64,000 bases of DNA from assembly GCA_003013855.2 (NCBI GenBank), contig PVNU02000924.1, positions 310,001-374,000 on the forward strand. Direction: 5' to 3'. The notes beneath the pieces are model-generated. The model worked only from the letters and a program-made list of their open reading frames with translations, was not told the DNA's origin and did no database searches. The stretch is from Liriodendron chinense (lineage: Eukaryota > Streptophyta > Magnoliopsida > Magnoliales > Magnoliaceae). Numbering within the stretch: the stretch's first letter is position 1; every line of letters begins with the position of its first letter. Shown here one piece after another: positions 45,467-57,957 of the stretch. The translations under genes and the position numbers were made by a program.

Positions 45467-47760
45467 TCAATCTCTACCCTCCTCCTCGGCCACATCAGGT
45501 GAGTCCTCTGACTCATAAAAAGATAGTCTCGCTCTCAACCTGCTCACCTCCATACGCAGGTAATGCATCTCATCGCGCTCAAGGGTACAGATCGCTATCT
45601 CCTCATCAGACAACCTCCGATCGGCAGCCAATCTCCTCGACATCATCTCACAATGATACCGAAGTGCGGAGATCTCAGACAGCAAATGGCCATGAGTGGC
45701 TAAAAGGAAGCCAGGATTGATAAACGGGCGCTCCTCAAAAGGTTCATATGAACCAGATGAAGAGCCAGCATCTCCAAGAATATCCTGCTCATCCTCATCA
45801 GCAGTCTGGTGCCAACAAGGGATACGTCGATACAAAGACTGCTCAGCAACCCAATACTGATATGGGGCGGTCGCCATCGGAAAAGTCTGTAGCTCAAATC
45901 CCAACAAATCAGCTGTCAAATAACTCGCCCAAGAACAATCAATACGGGTCTTAAAGTCAGAGGATCTGGATGGAAGTGCTCGACGCCCGATACCCGAAAA
46001 AGCGAAAAGAGGAACATCCTGCTCGTACCCAAACTGCCCTAGGAACCGAATGGGGTGATAAGAGAAGTAAGATCGAAAGCCTACAAACATCAGAGGAAGG
46101 CGGTGTGCATCGCAAAGCACTGGAGGAAGTGAAAGCCAAGATGACTCCCAACGAACGTTCCAGTCACGCAGATCAGCAAACATCCTGCGATACAAGGGCT
46201 CGCTCATCCTAGCCGTATGCGGAAGGAACTCCATGATATAACGCATGATGTCAGAGCTAGGGATGCCAGGAAGAGGTACATGAACGGTCAGAGAAAGACG
46301 CTCCCATAGCCATACCTGATCACAGAAAGCAAAAGAAGTTCAGCTAGAGCAAAACAATTCCTAGCAAAGCAAGAAGAAAAAAGGTGCAGAAAAGATACCT
46401 GAAGGAAAGCACAACAGCCGCGAAGGACACGAGTGCGGCCCAGGGCACAGTCGGTCAGCCCATCAAATAGCTCGGCCAAGATGAGAGAAATGATCCCCTG
46501 CCGACGGACAGCTCGGCTCATCATCTCAAAAAGCAAAGGAGTCTGGGACCTGCGCCATCCCGAGAACAGCACCTCAGCAATCAAGCAAAACATCAGTGCA
46601 TTCCGAGCAAAGGTAGAACCGGCCATACTCTGAGGACCCGAAAAAAGATCATACAGCAGGTCCAAAGAGAACACTACAGCATCCTGGCCACCAGCTGCAG
46701 GCCGAACAAGATAAGGGATCCCGAACCAGTTCTGCGGTGTAGCAGTCTTCGGCGACGTCTTCGGCGAAAAATATTGAGCATAATCCCAGGGTAGGCCTGT
46801 CAAGCGTGCAAGCTCCTCCAAAGAAGGCCCCATCTCCATATCGTTGAACGCAAACAAGTTCAACGAAGGGACCCAGTCAATCAAGGCAGCTCCAAGCATC
46901 CTCCAATCAATATCAACTCTGGCAAGATGAATCAGACTGCCAAAGCCATAAGACTCCAAATCTCGAATCTCATAAACTGGCAAGCTGTCAAGCCAAGCAA
47001 GCAGTCGTGGCGAGCAAGAAGGACGAGGAAGCAGCTGACAAGTCCTCACTGGTATCCCCTCCAGCACAAAAGGCCCAGAAATCGAGGACAACTCATCGAG
47101 GATAGGAAGGTCAACGGGCGAAGGAGAAGGAAAAGCTGGAACCTCTGCCGACTCGACAACCCCTGATCGGCCCTCAGTGACGGCTATATCTGATATAGTC
47201 GCATCGCCATCTAAAACTGTCATAATCTCAGCCGCATGAGAAGACTCGCCCACCTCATGAACAGAGTGCGCAAAGGACCGATGACCAAAAGAAGGACAAT
47301 GCTCCCAACCAAAAGAGCCATCAGTGAAGATCACACCGCACATCGTGGCATCCTGACTAATCTGACCGTCAAAGAACACATCTGAACCATCCAAAGGGGT
47401 CTCGACAACCCTGATCAAAGAATCAACGGTCAGATCTGGACCTGCGGCCCCCTCCAACAGAAAATCATGAATCCAGTCATCATCCTGGCCGATCAAAGGG
47501 ATCATCGAGGCATCTACACCGTCCATCATCAAGGGGACATCATCAATGATCACATCAAGTCCACCCAAACAAGTGTGCCGCACATCTCGGCCCTCATCCA
47601 GAGCATCCAAACCGTCAAAGGTACCATCTGAGCCATCCATACCATCCAGACATGAGATCAGCCCATCTATGTCCCTCATAGTCCCATCATCACCGTCCAT
47701 CACGTCATCCATGGGACCCACACTCAAGGGATGCATAGCCTCACCTATGTCCCATCCCAT
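45467..47760 (-). CDS. Antisense plant-mobile-domain-like gene (2 exons) in element B
   Basis: Exons 47760-46399 and 46315-45467 with the same 83-base intron as in A, about 736 residues. It differs from A by a few substitutions (for example Cys/Gly near 47337 and Asp/Asn near 45719) and stays open. The same upstream hydrophobic frame exists from about 48089, ending at 47745. Confidence 0.7.
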
Positions 47761-48192
47761 CCCATCATCTCATCCATACCATCCATTCCTCCCATAATGA
47801 GGGGCCCATTCAAATCTGAAAATCCAGCCATCCCACCATTAATGGAACTATTCAAAGCTCCATCAACCACCATCCCAAGCCCCTCATCAATGCTTCCATT
47901 CAATGCACCATCTCCACCATCCATTAAAGAAATCCCTCCATCATTAAAGCCTTCAATACTCTCTGAAGTGTGGGACCCACCATGAACAGCCCCCACAGCC
48001 CATAAATCCCCACCATCCATTGCCCAAGAAAGGACAAACCAAGATGAAGACAAGATGATAAGGAAAGAAGAGACAAAAAGAATATTCATGGCTGCAATCG
48101 AACCCGGACGTGCACGGAATGAGGGGACAAAGACAGTGGACAGTGAAGAATGTCCGAACCAGGGCCAGCCCAGGCCGCTCAAGAGGCGAGCC

Positions 48193-48221
48193 TTGGGCGG
48201 CCTGCCCTGGGCCGCCCGTAC
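48193..48221 (-). repeat. Inverted copy of the LTR GC palindrome, element B
   Basis: Counterpart of 13712-13740, upstream of the antisense gene, same sequence. Confidence 0.5.
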
Positions 48222-48440
48222 GGACACAGATTCCCTCTCTCCGCGGGATTGGCTCCAGGGTTCTTGGTAGGTGAGTCTAACAGTCCACGTCAGCAGATGG
48301 CGCTCCGTGGGCCGCCCAAGGCTCCGGTCCACTCCAAATTTCAACTGAAGATGATCAAGATCATACAAAAGGTGCCCCACTGGTCCAATCACGAAGCAAT
48401 GTGGCCGGAACATGGCTGATCAAGCCAAAGAAGGGGGAAA

Positions 48441-48931
48441 GTGATCAAGTGGGGGCCACAAGCAATCCAAGCCATTCAAAGACTAGATCATCATGGTCTA
48501 AGCCATTGAAGAACCTACGTGAGCCGCCAAACAACAAGATCAAAAGTTTGATCATCACAAGAAGGGCCAGAATCCAAGATCTAATCATCAAGTGGGCCCA
48601 CAAAACCAAATCAAGCGATCTGAGACATTCAAGCTATCATCCATACCATGAGAAGCCTTCTTAACCTCACAAGTCATCAAAAGAGGTGCCCCAAAGTAAA
48701 GCCAAGGTCTCAAGCGGGCCCACAGGGCCGAATCTATCAATCTGAACCATTCAAGGGCTAGATCATCAGGATCCAAATCATTGGAAAGCTTACACAAGTC
48801 ATGGAGCAGCAAGATCAAAGGTTCGATCATCAAAAGAAAGGCCAGAATCCAAGATCTAAACATCAAGTGGGCCCACAAGGCCTAATCAAGCAATCTGAAC
48901 CGTTCAAGTCATCACTCATGCAGCTAAGTAG
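48441..48931. repeat. Degenerate ~137/273-bp repeats with GTGGGCCCAC cores, element B
   Basis: Counterpart of 13960-14450, same unit number and layout. Confidence 0.6.
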
Positions 48932-49081
48932 TCTCAAATCATGAAGGAATGAGTCAAAAGTCAAAGCATCCAGACATCATCAAGGAATTTGGGAAAAATC
49001 AAAGCCTGTATATTCATCCAAAAGAGCTTGATACAAAAGGGGGCAAAAACAAAAGTACAAGGCCATACAAAGCAGAGCCAG

Positions 49082-50573
49082 CTACAAGTCGCCAACATAA
49101 TCATCATCGTCCCTCCTCGCGTCCCGCTCCCGACGATAAAGATCCATCAAAGGAGCAGTCACCGAACCTCCAGCATACCTGCGACGGCCACCTGGAACAT
49201 AAAGCGAAGGAAGCAGAGGCCCCTGGCCAAATAGCAGATACCACTCGTCGTAATCACGATCCGGGATCGTGAAACGAAAGCCGGGTTGGCCCAACAGAGC
49301 CTCAACTCTCTCATCAACGGGCATCCGAGCAGCTAGAGGAGGAGCAGAACAGGGGACCCGTGCCACCCCAGTGACTTGCCGAAGCAATCTCTCCCCCAAG
49401 TACCATTGGAAGGACTCAGCGTCAGAAAGCATAATACGAAGACATGAAGCATCGTATGCCTCCACGAGCTGGGGTGTGTAGTAAAGAGGGAAACTAGCGT
49501 ACGGCATCCGAGCGAGCTGCAGCAGAAGAGGTTACCACGATCAATTACAAGTACAGCACAAGGACAAAGACAAGCAAGATACTTACGTCCTCAACGGTCA
49601 GCCCGTCTATGTCAGCACGCCAATTGTCCCCGGGAACTCGGGAGTTCCGCTGACGGTTCTGTTGGTGCCAGTACATGTGGCGATACTGAGAAGGCTCAAC
49701 ATCATCCCGCATCCTCGGTGCAAGATGGGGGAAATGGTCATAAAAGCAGGTCTGGACAAAAGCACATCTAATGATCAGAGAGAGAAAGAAGGCAGATGGC
49801 CCCAAGGAAGATGAAAGAAGAAATACCTCAACAACAGGCCAGAAACCTGTGAAGGACCGGCTATGCCGACAGGTCTTGTCCAGACCTTGAGACGGGTCAG
49901 GATAGCCCCATTCCAGTTATAGGGGTGATGAAGATCCTCGACTAAACGACGAAATTTAGGATCAACTCTCTCATTCGCATGGCAAAAAAGAAAGGATCCA
50001 AAAGCATAAGTGATCATGGCCCGCGCCTTGTGGAGGGCCTCTCGCTCGGTGGTAGGGACGACGGAAGCAAAATTGTTGTAAAACCATCGCATCTTCACTT
50101 GATGGCCTTGGAATTCACCCTCAGGAGGGACGTCACCGACAAGCCGTAGCTAATCAGTGGAAGAGAGGGGAGCTAGAGAGCTAACTTGAGGGACAATTGC
50201 CTCATGAAACGGGAAACCTATCTGCATGTAAATATCCAAAGGGGTTATTCCCCACTCCCCACAAGGGAGCTGAAAGGTGTGGATCTCATCCCGCCACCTC
50301 TCACAAAGGGCTGCAAGCATCATGCGGTTGGCGTCGTTATTATGGAAGCGTAGGGTGAGGAGGCCAGCAAAAGGAGTACCATCTAGTACTCGCTCAAGCA
50401 AGGGCTGTGGCTCTTTCATCCAATTGTCCCAGCGATCCCTGGTACCCTCGACCCTTGATAGCAGGAAGAGGTTGATGCTCCATAGCTAGGGAACACATGT
50501 GGTCCCCTCGGCGGACAATGAAAGCAGGATCATCTTCGTCAACCACTCGGTGGCCCCTGGTACCATCCACCAT
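49082..50573 (-). pseudogene. Antisense plant-mobile-domain gene (3 exons) in element B, broken
   Basis: Exons 50573-49827, 49767-49587 and 49516-49082, with the same splice sites as in A. Exon 3 is intact here (start LARMPYASFPLYYTP, end DDYVGDL), unlike A. Exon 1 has one extra C near 50446 that shifts the first ~40 codons, plus the shared TAG (about 50152). The two copies thus carry different single-base indels. Confidence 0.75.
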
Positions 50574-51092
50574 GGAATCCTACAAGCTTGGCAAGGTAAG
50601 TCCCTATCCTTTACCCGTTAAAATCCAAATAATCATCTAAGAAACCCATGGGATTGGACTCACATTCCAATGCAAAATCTAAAGTCCAACTCCGTGTGTC
50701 ACTTAGGATATGTGTTGGGCCCATTGGAAAAAGTAAGGCCCACCTTAAAGAAGGTGGCATGGCATGCCTTAGGTAAGAAAAGTCCATCATCCAAGGACAC
50801 ATTTTGGACAACAAATGCATTCAAGTGCCATGAGATCAACTAAGGATGAGAGTCCTACTTCACATGAGAAGTTCCTCTTCAAAGTCCACATGTGGCCAAG
50901 GATGGACCCACTTTTATGCCAAGGTCATGATTCTCACTTAGGATGTCTCCATCTTTTTACACATATGCATGGACAAGTGGGGGATAGAAAGGAAACGGGC
51001 CCCCAAGAGCAACCCAAATGCCTCATCTCAATGGATGGGAGAGAGCACATAGCCCACTTTGAAGAATATGAGGACCCATTCATGGGTTAACC

Positions 51093-51655
51093 ATGGGCAA
51101 CTTTATGTGCCTCATCTTGATGAAAATTTTGACCATGAAAATGCAACAAGGAGGTCTACCCACAAACATATGAATCAAAGAAGCTAGGGGTAGAAAGTTG
51201 ATGCACATAGCCCATATGAAGAATCAAGGTTGAAAATGCCCATGAAAAGGCAAGTTTGGGCAACTTATGTGCACCAACTTTTTCACCAAAAGGGAGACCA
51301 TTTGAGCACAAAAGAGCATGGCTTGATGAGTCACCCAACCATCATGGATGGATAAGAATGTTACACATAGCCCACTTGAAGATCAAAATCCCAAAATGTC
51401 CCAAAGCATGGGACAAAAATGGGCGACTTATGGGTACCATTCTTTCCCACAAATTTAAAGGAAAATCACCCATACATGAGAATGATGGTGGATGACCCAC
51501 CAAGCCCCAAAGGAAAAGGAGCTATGATTGTATGGATAGCTCACTTGAGGATCATCCATTTGAGGTTGATAGCATTAGAGGGAAACTCTTGAGAACCACA
51601 TTCCTACCACAAGGAAAACCATTTGAACTTAGTGAGATTGTGGGAACAACTCACT
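51093..51655. repeat. Degenerate ~164-bp tandem repeat, element B
   Basis: Counterpart of 16613-17175. Compared with A it shows many single-base homopolymer indels but almost no substitutions. Confidence 0.6.
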
Positions 51656-52114
51656 CATGGGACTTGTAGATGGTCAAGTAACTCAAGTCCTCCATCCATT
51701 AAAGAAAAGAGCATGAAAAGAAAAAACCCACATGGACAAAGTGTAGTGGTGCACACATGGTTCAAAGAAGTACCCAAGTTTCAATGAAGGCCCAAAAGCC
51801 CATCCACATGAAAAACTTCAAGGAGCCCACTACACTTTGTACAAGGATGTACATCATAATCAAGAAATGATGGAAGAGTTGGGCTACTTGTCCATATAGG
51901 CCCAACTAGGAAATCTAGCCCACTTGAGATCCAAATGAAGAAGAGGTTAGTCACCTTGGTCCACACACATGTAAAGAAAGATGGGGTCACCCAAAGTGAG
52001 CCCCATGAGCCCAAAACTTGAGATGGGCCCTACCATGCCCATGGGCCCAAATCTTGAAAAAAAGAGGGAAAAGAAAGGAGAGTTCCAAGGGAAATGACAA
52101 GAGAAAGAAAGTAA

Positions 52115-52633
52115 GAGGGAGCCCAAAATGAAGCATTGGGCCCATCAAATACACCAAGGGCCATGACTTCACTTTGAGCTCATTTGATACACATGAAAAG
52201 AGGCCCAACTCCCATAAAAAAGATAGAGTATTTTGCCATGCACACTTGATGACATGGCAAAATCACTCTTTACATGCACATGAAGGGAGTGTGAAAAAAA
52301 AAATGAAAAAGTGGAGAGCTTGCAATGTCTTTCTCCAAGCACCACCTTTGAAAGAGACTTGAGATCTAGAAAATGGCCAAAAATGCTTGGGCCCACCTTC
52401 ACACCTCTTGGAATAGCTACATGGAAAAAGAAAAGAGTCATGAAGAGACAATGAAGAAGGAAAAGGACAAGAAAGAGAAAGGAAGTGGTCCATACCTTTA
52501 CCACCCACCAAAGAAGGACCACCTTGCTGTCCCAAGACTTCTCTAAGGCTCACCACTTGAAAAGAGCAAAGGACCACCAAAGAAGAGAGAGAAAACTTGA
52601 AAAAGAGAGAGTATGAGAGAGAGAAGAGAGAGA
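52115..52633. repeat. Single copy of the unit that is duplicated in A
   Basis: The left part matches A 17639-18220 and the tail matches the end of A 18221-18740. Confidence 0.7.
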
Positions 52634-52665
52634 TTGCACGTTTGAGGGGGAGAGGGTGCCCCATG

Positions 52666-52755
52666 TTATATAGAAAAGGGGAGGGCACCCTTTTACCCAG
52701 CCCCCTGAAGAGACCAGGAGGCACAGACCGGTCGGGCGGCCCATGGGAGGCCATC
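52666..52755 (-). promoter_or_regulatory. Possible antisense promoter, element B
   Basis: TATATAA on the minus strand (52672-52666) downstream of the GGGCGGCC-type inverted repeat (52755-52733), as in A. Confidence 0.3.
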
Positions 52756-53109
52756 CTAGCCTCCACCTAAGTGAGGTGACTTCTCACCTCCTCTCCTTGG
52801 GAAGAACTCCTCCTTGGGAAGGGTGGTTGCAAGTGAATCTTGTACCTCCATGTAAGATTGAAGTGATGGAAGAGAATGGTGAGAAAAAGGAAGAAATCTC
52901 ACCAAAATCTCATCTCATGAGAAATGGGTGAAAATTTGGGATGATGATGTGGAAAAGTTCCATGGAATTTTCAAAGAAAAGAAAGAAAAAGATTGACTTG
53001 GTCAAACAATGATCTCAACCATCCAAAGGTATGACCTGATGATCCGAACTATTCCAAAGAGAATTCCCGCAGTCTCGAACCTGGATTGTTGCTCTTTTGT
53101 ACAGATTTT

Positions 53110-53725
53110 GCGTCCGAAGACCTTAAACTACGTCGGGATTCACATCCCGAGAGATTTTCAATAAAAGCCGGTATTGGTCTTGATTGCTCGAATCAAAATC
53201 CGACGACACCGGGTACTTTCAAAAACCACAAAAAAATATATTTATGCATTTCCAACACTTACCTGTACAGTTTCAAGGTCCGAAGACCTTAAACTACGTC
53301 GGGAGCAAGATCCCGAGGGATTTTCAATAAAAACCGGCATCAGTCTGGATTGTCCATCCGCTGACACCGGACATTTTTTCAAAAAACAAAAAAAAAACAT
53401 ATTTGCCCCTCTTTTGTACAGTTTCATGGTCCGAAGACCTTAAACTACACTGGGATTAATTTCTCGGGGGACCTTTCTCGCTTTCAACTAAAAACCGGCA
53501 TCGGCCTCGACCGTTGGGATCATGGTTCGATAACCCGGATCATTTCAAAAATACCAAAAATATTTTAAGGCTTTCCATAAAAACCAGTATCAATCTTAAT
53601 CACCCGAGTTGAAATCTGGAACCTTTTCAAAACAAAAAATATATATATATAGATACAATATAAAATAAAAAAAATTTCACCACTAGTTTCAAACGCACCA
53701 ATTTATCCCCAGCGGTCCGAAGACC
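53110..53725. repeat. 3' tandem array of hairpin-bearing units (4 in B)
   Basis: GTCCGAAGACCTTAAACTAC-type units start near 53111, 53278, 53429 and 53714. The TCGGGA...TCCCGA inverted repeat is kept with different loops in the first two units. Confidence 0.8.
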
Positions 53726-54292
53726 TTAAACTACACTGGGATTAACTTCTCGGGGGCTTTCTTTCCTAACCTGTTCCAGGCATGGCTGACACTTGATCGT
53801 ACGGGTGTCTGGAATCTCTTAAACAGGTAAGGGCTGTGGCGGGCAGAACTCCGCAATCCTGTTCGTGTTGAACGCACCGTGATAGACAACCTTGATTTGG
53901 AGTCGCTGTTGAAGCTGACGGATGTTCCCTGTTCCTAGAACTCATGAAGGGGATTAAGGCTGTTGGGAGGTGGAGCTCACCCTCACGGAATTGTGAGCAA
54001 CGTAAGACCCCAAACTGGATTGACTAAGGGAAATGTGAGGATGTGGCTCATTTTGTGGCCGAAGGAGTCCGTCAGACGATACGTGGTCTATGTGCATTGC
54101 ACATGAGGAACAGGCAACTTTGTGGGTGTGTTGACTGAAAACCCTCAAAATCCCCTCATCCGAAGATGTAAAACTACGGCACTTGACTGTGTGAGACCCG
54201 TCTTGCTCGCTGACGTAAAATGGATCGGGTGCCTTACCAGCAGTAGAAGCTGGAAGTGGATGGAAATTCCACATCTTTTCCCTGCATTTCAG

Positions 54293-54540
54293 AAAAATCA
54301 CAAATTACAAAAACATTGCAAAATCACCTCTTCAAAAATCACAAAAATATTTCCATCGCTTTCAAATCAAATATCTGCAAAAATCACAAAAAATATTTCC
54401 ATCGCTTTCAAATCAAATATCTGCAAAAATCACAAAAATATTTCCCTTGCTTTCAATCAAAATATTGTTAAAAATCACAAAAATATTTCTCTTGCTTTCA
54501 AAGAAAATATCCTCAAAAATACAAAAATATTTACTGTGTT
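54293..54540. repeat. AT-rich minisatellite, expanded in B
   Basis: About five units of CAAAAATCACAAAAATATTT with CTTGCTTTCAAATC-like spacers, against about three in A. Confidence 0.7.
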
Positions 54541-55517
54541 TTCAATAAACCAATCTCTACCCTCTCAGGTAAAGATTCGGACCACATATCTGCAAAAATC
54601 ACAAAAATTAGCCCCAGCACTACACTTCAGGAGTCTTGAACTCCACTCACTTCACAATTTGGGATGACGGATCCAATCGTCCGCAAATTGGAATCTTTAC
54701 CAAAACGGGCGACCAAACACCATCTCAATCACATGTATGCCCAGAAGAACATCTTGAAGTCGGATAGCATCCTCGTACATTCTCATTCGCAAAGAAACAG
54801 CATCCTTGGGACGATGGACCTGATCGACCACGGGTCGGGATCTTGACCAACCTGCTGTCCAAACCTCCGTATCAAAAAGAAAAATCCCCAAGGGAGTACA
54901 ACCCTGCAAGCAATAAGCTCAAAATTCTCTGCATCTCCAGCAAAAGCAAAATCATCAAACGAAAAGAGAATGAACCAAGCCATGCATTCATCATGCATCT
55001 CCATGCATCAGCATCCATCGCATCAATCATCATGTTTACCTGCTTTCAAAATAAAAGTCGGTTAGCTAAAGACCCCACAGGCATCCCTAGTGGAGGCACA
55101 TGCAAACCAGATTTTCATTTCAAAAAGATAAAAAAATATTTCTATTTGCAAATAAAAACCCCACGGAGTATCACTCCCCAGAGTGGGTATCTTTTCAAAA
55201 ACCCAAAAATATTTTCCAGTAGAGCGTTCTGCCTCCAAAACATCCGGAGATCTTCCATATCTCTGGGTAGGAGCCGACGCAAAAATCAAATAAGATCCGA
55301 TGTCTCGCGGTTTCCCCGGAGACCATCGGATCCAATGCACTCAAAGTACGATTGAACTGAACTTCAGTGTCAGTGCGGTCGTGCCACATGCCAAGATACA
55401 AAAAGATGAAAGCCAAAAGGCTCGGTCACAGAAATCATTTGAACAGGTGGAAACGATGAATTGTAATCCAAGTATCAAAATCAGCAGATTGGGTGGAAAG
55501 AGTTCACCCGCACATAC

Positions 55518-56378
55518 CTAGGCGTGGATGCCTGAAGTACCTTGACTGAGTCCAAGTCGGCGTAGTAGAATCCCGTAAGACTATCTGACGCAGGGCGTCT
55601 AACCACTTTGACAGTCAAGCGAAACAAGTACTCCTGGAGTGATCTGGGAAAACATCAAACATCGCAAACAGTCTCAGGGTCAGCAACCTCGTAAGACTAG
55701 CGGACGCAGAGGCTCTGCTGTACCTTTCCGATGTTAGTACCGATCGGGAATGGAAGGGTTGCGATTGGGTACCCAGGTTGCAGCAAACTGCAGGGACAAT
55801 CGCAACGTTTTCTCCAAACTCTCGCGGTATGTGCGAGTTATCAATTTCCAGACAATCAACTGACTCAGATACAAAGAACAACAAAGACTCCAGACCATAA
55901 TCAAGGAAAGAATGAATTGCAAACCAAGCATCGAAACCAGCAGATCGGGTGGAAAAAGCCCACCCGCACATACCTAGGCGTGGTTGCCTGAAGTACCTTG
56001 ACTGAGTCCAGGTCGGCGTAGTAGAATCCCGTAAGACTATCTGACGCAGGGCGTCTAACCACTTTGACAGTCAAGCGAAACAAGTACTCCTGGAGTGATC
56101 TTGGAAAACATCAAACATCATACAATCAATCACAGGGTCAGTAACCTTGTAAGACTGTCAACGCAGAGGCTCTGTTGTACCTTTCCGATGTTAGTACCGA
56201 TCGGGAATGGAAGGGTTGCGATTGGGTACCCAGGTTGCAGCGCATGCAGGGACAATCGCAACGTTTTCTCCAAACTCTCGCGGTATGTGCGAGTTATCTG
56301 TTTCCAAACGATCAACTGACACAGATGCAAAGGCAAGCAATGATTTCAAACCATGATCCATGAATGACCGAGTCAGAA
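55518..56378. repeat. 456-bp direct repeat, element B
   Basis: Copies start at 55518 and 55974; counterpart of 21821-22678. Confidence 0.85.
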
Positions 56379-56452
56379 GTGGGGTGTCCACTCGCTTTGG
56401 CATTCGGTTGCACGCAACCTCTGCCAAAGAGGGGCATCTGTAGACACCCCAC
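56379..56452 (+). other. Three-tier inverted repeat around the polypurine tract, element B
   Basis: Outer arms 56379-56388 and 56443-56452, middle arms 56395-56402 and 56422-56429, inner hairpin GGTTG-CACG-CAACC. The polypurine tract is at 56426-56434. Confidence 0.75.
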
Positions 56453-57952
56453 CTTCGGCTACACTGTTGGTAGAAATAGCTGGATGAATGGAGGACCATA
56501 CCCCCAAATCCCAAGCCCAAACTCAGCCAAACTCACCCTTGTAGGCCCCATTCCATAGCCCAGATCAAGCCTGAACCCAGTCAACCCAGTCCTAAACACC
56601 ACCCTGAAAAATCCCCCATAAAAAAAGGCCAGTAAAAAAAATCCCAAAAAAGTCAAACTCACTGAGTCAACTCGCTGAGTTAACCCGCTGAGTCAACCCG
56701 TCGAGTCAAAACACCGAGTCAACCCGTCGAGTCAAACCACCGAGTCGACCCGCTGAGTCAACTCACTGAGTCGACCAGCGAGTCCAACAGCAGCCCCGAG
56801 GGAGCGACCGTACTCGCCGGAAACCTAGGAGCGGCCGTACGGGCGGCCCATGGCAGGCCGCCCAGAAAAAATTACGAAAGTTGCCACTCTCCGCTGCTAT
56901 AAATACCCCCTCCCCCTTCTCTTTTAAAAAGAACAACCGGCCAGAGAGAGTCCGTCCATTAGAGTCATCCTTCTCCACCCTTAGCCCATTTTTCCACCAA
57001 GGAGAGCCCGAGTGAGGAGAGCCTAACCCTGGTCCAGCTTTGCCTGACCACTGGTCCAAGCCTCCCCAAGCCATTCAAGTCCTGATCCAACCACTCGAAG
57101 CCAACCCTTGCGACACCTCCGTCCATCCAGCTATCATTTTTCTAGCATCATCTCATTTGCATCTAGCATAAGTGCAACATTTACTTTTCTTCCAACCCCC
57201 CTGCTTCACTACTGGCACCTTGATCCGTCAAGTACACATGCATATGTCTTTATATTAAAGCACCTGTCAGTTCGAGCGTATGCTCTGGGCTTGCCCGTTG
57301 TTGGAACCTGCCCATCAGAAACTCTTACTGTCCAGACCTGCATTCATGCTTCACCATAAAACACCTTGATCATTCAAGCACACTGCATACGTCTTATATT
57401 AAGCACCTGTCAGTTCGAGCGTACGCTCTGGGCTTGCCCGTTGTTGGAACCTGCCCATCAGAAACTCTTACTGTTCAGACCCGCATTCATGCATCATGTC
57501 ATTCATGAGAATATACGAGGATTAAAATAGACTTTCAAGTATCCGATCGATTCTGTGAAGTAGAGACCGTACTTCGGTACGGGCAGTGTGTGGGGTGCTT
57601 AACCTCTTCCCACCCTGTAACCGTGATCCCTTACCTTGAATCTCTGGTCGCAGATCAAAAGGAGTCATTTTAGAGAAAGGAATCTTCGGATTCCCTTCTC
57701 TAACGTTTCTACGGGGTCTAGCCGACTGTAGATTCGAAGTAATTGGCTAGTGGCGACTCTGGTCTTATATAAATTCACTTAAACACATCCAGCTCAATAC
57801 GACAATCAAACGAAGCCCTCGAGAACGAGGCAAGCCAGTGGCACAAACGACGATTTCGCACTCACGCATCCTCATCTCCTTCTTTTTCGAAAGGAAAGGG
57901 GAAGGGAGAAGAACGTCGTGTGGGAGCGCGGAAAAATCGGCGAGGGTCCACA
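56439..57952 (+). repeat. 3' LTR of element B
   Basis: 1514 bases, TGTAGACACC to GGTCCACA. Contains the GAGTC array (56651-56787), TATAAATA (56898-56905), the internal duplication and UUCG hairpins (57567-57582, 57672-57701). Roughly 2% different by eye from the 5' LTR of B. Confidence 0.97.
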
Positions 57953-57957
57953 ATCCC
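57953..57957 (+). repeat. Right target site duplication of element B (ATCCC)
   Basis: Perfect copy of 34076-34080. Confidence 0.9.

Larger units (their letters stand above)
34081..57952 (+). mobile_element. Element B: complete giant Tat/Ogre-like retrotransposon
   Basis: 23,872 bases between perfect ATCCC duplications. Same gene order as element A. From 34485 to about 52770 it matches A 1-18876 almost base for base: by eye some 15-20 substitutions over the first 16 kb, plus single-base indels. Beyond that the match falls visibly. Its two LTRs differ by roughly 2% by eye. It carries the shared gag-pol stops plus three of its own (36907, 37765, 43469). Confidence 0.97.
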
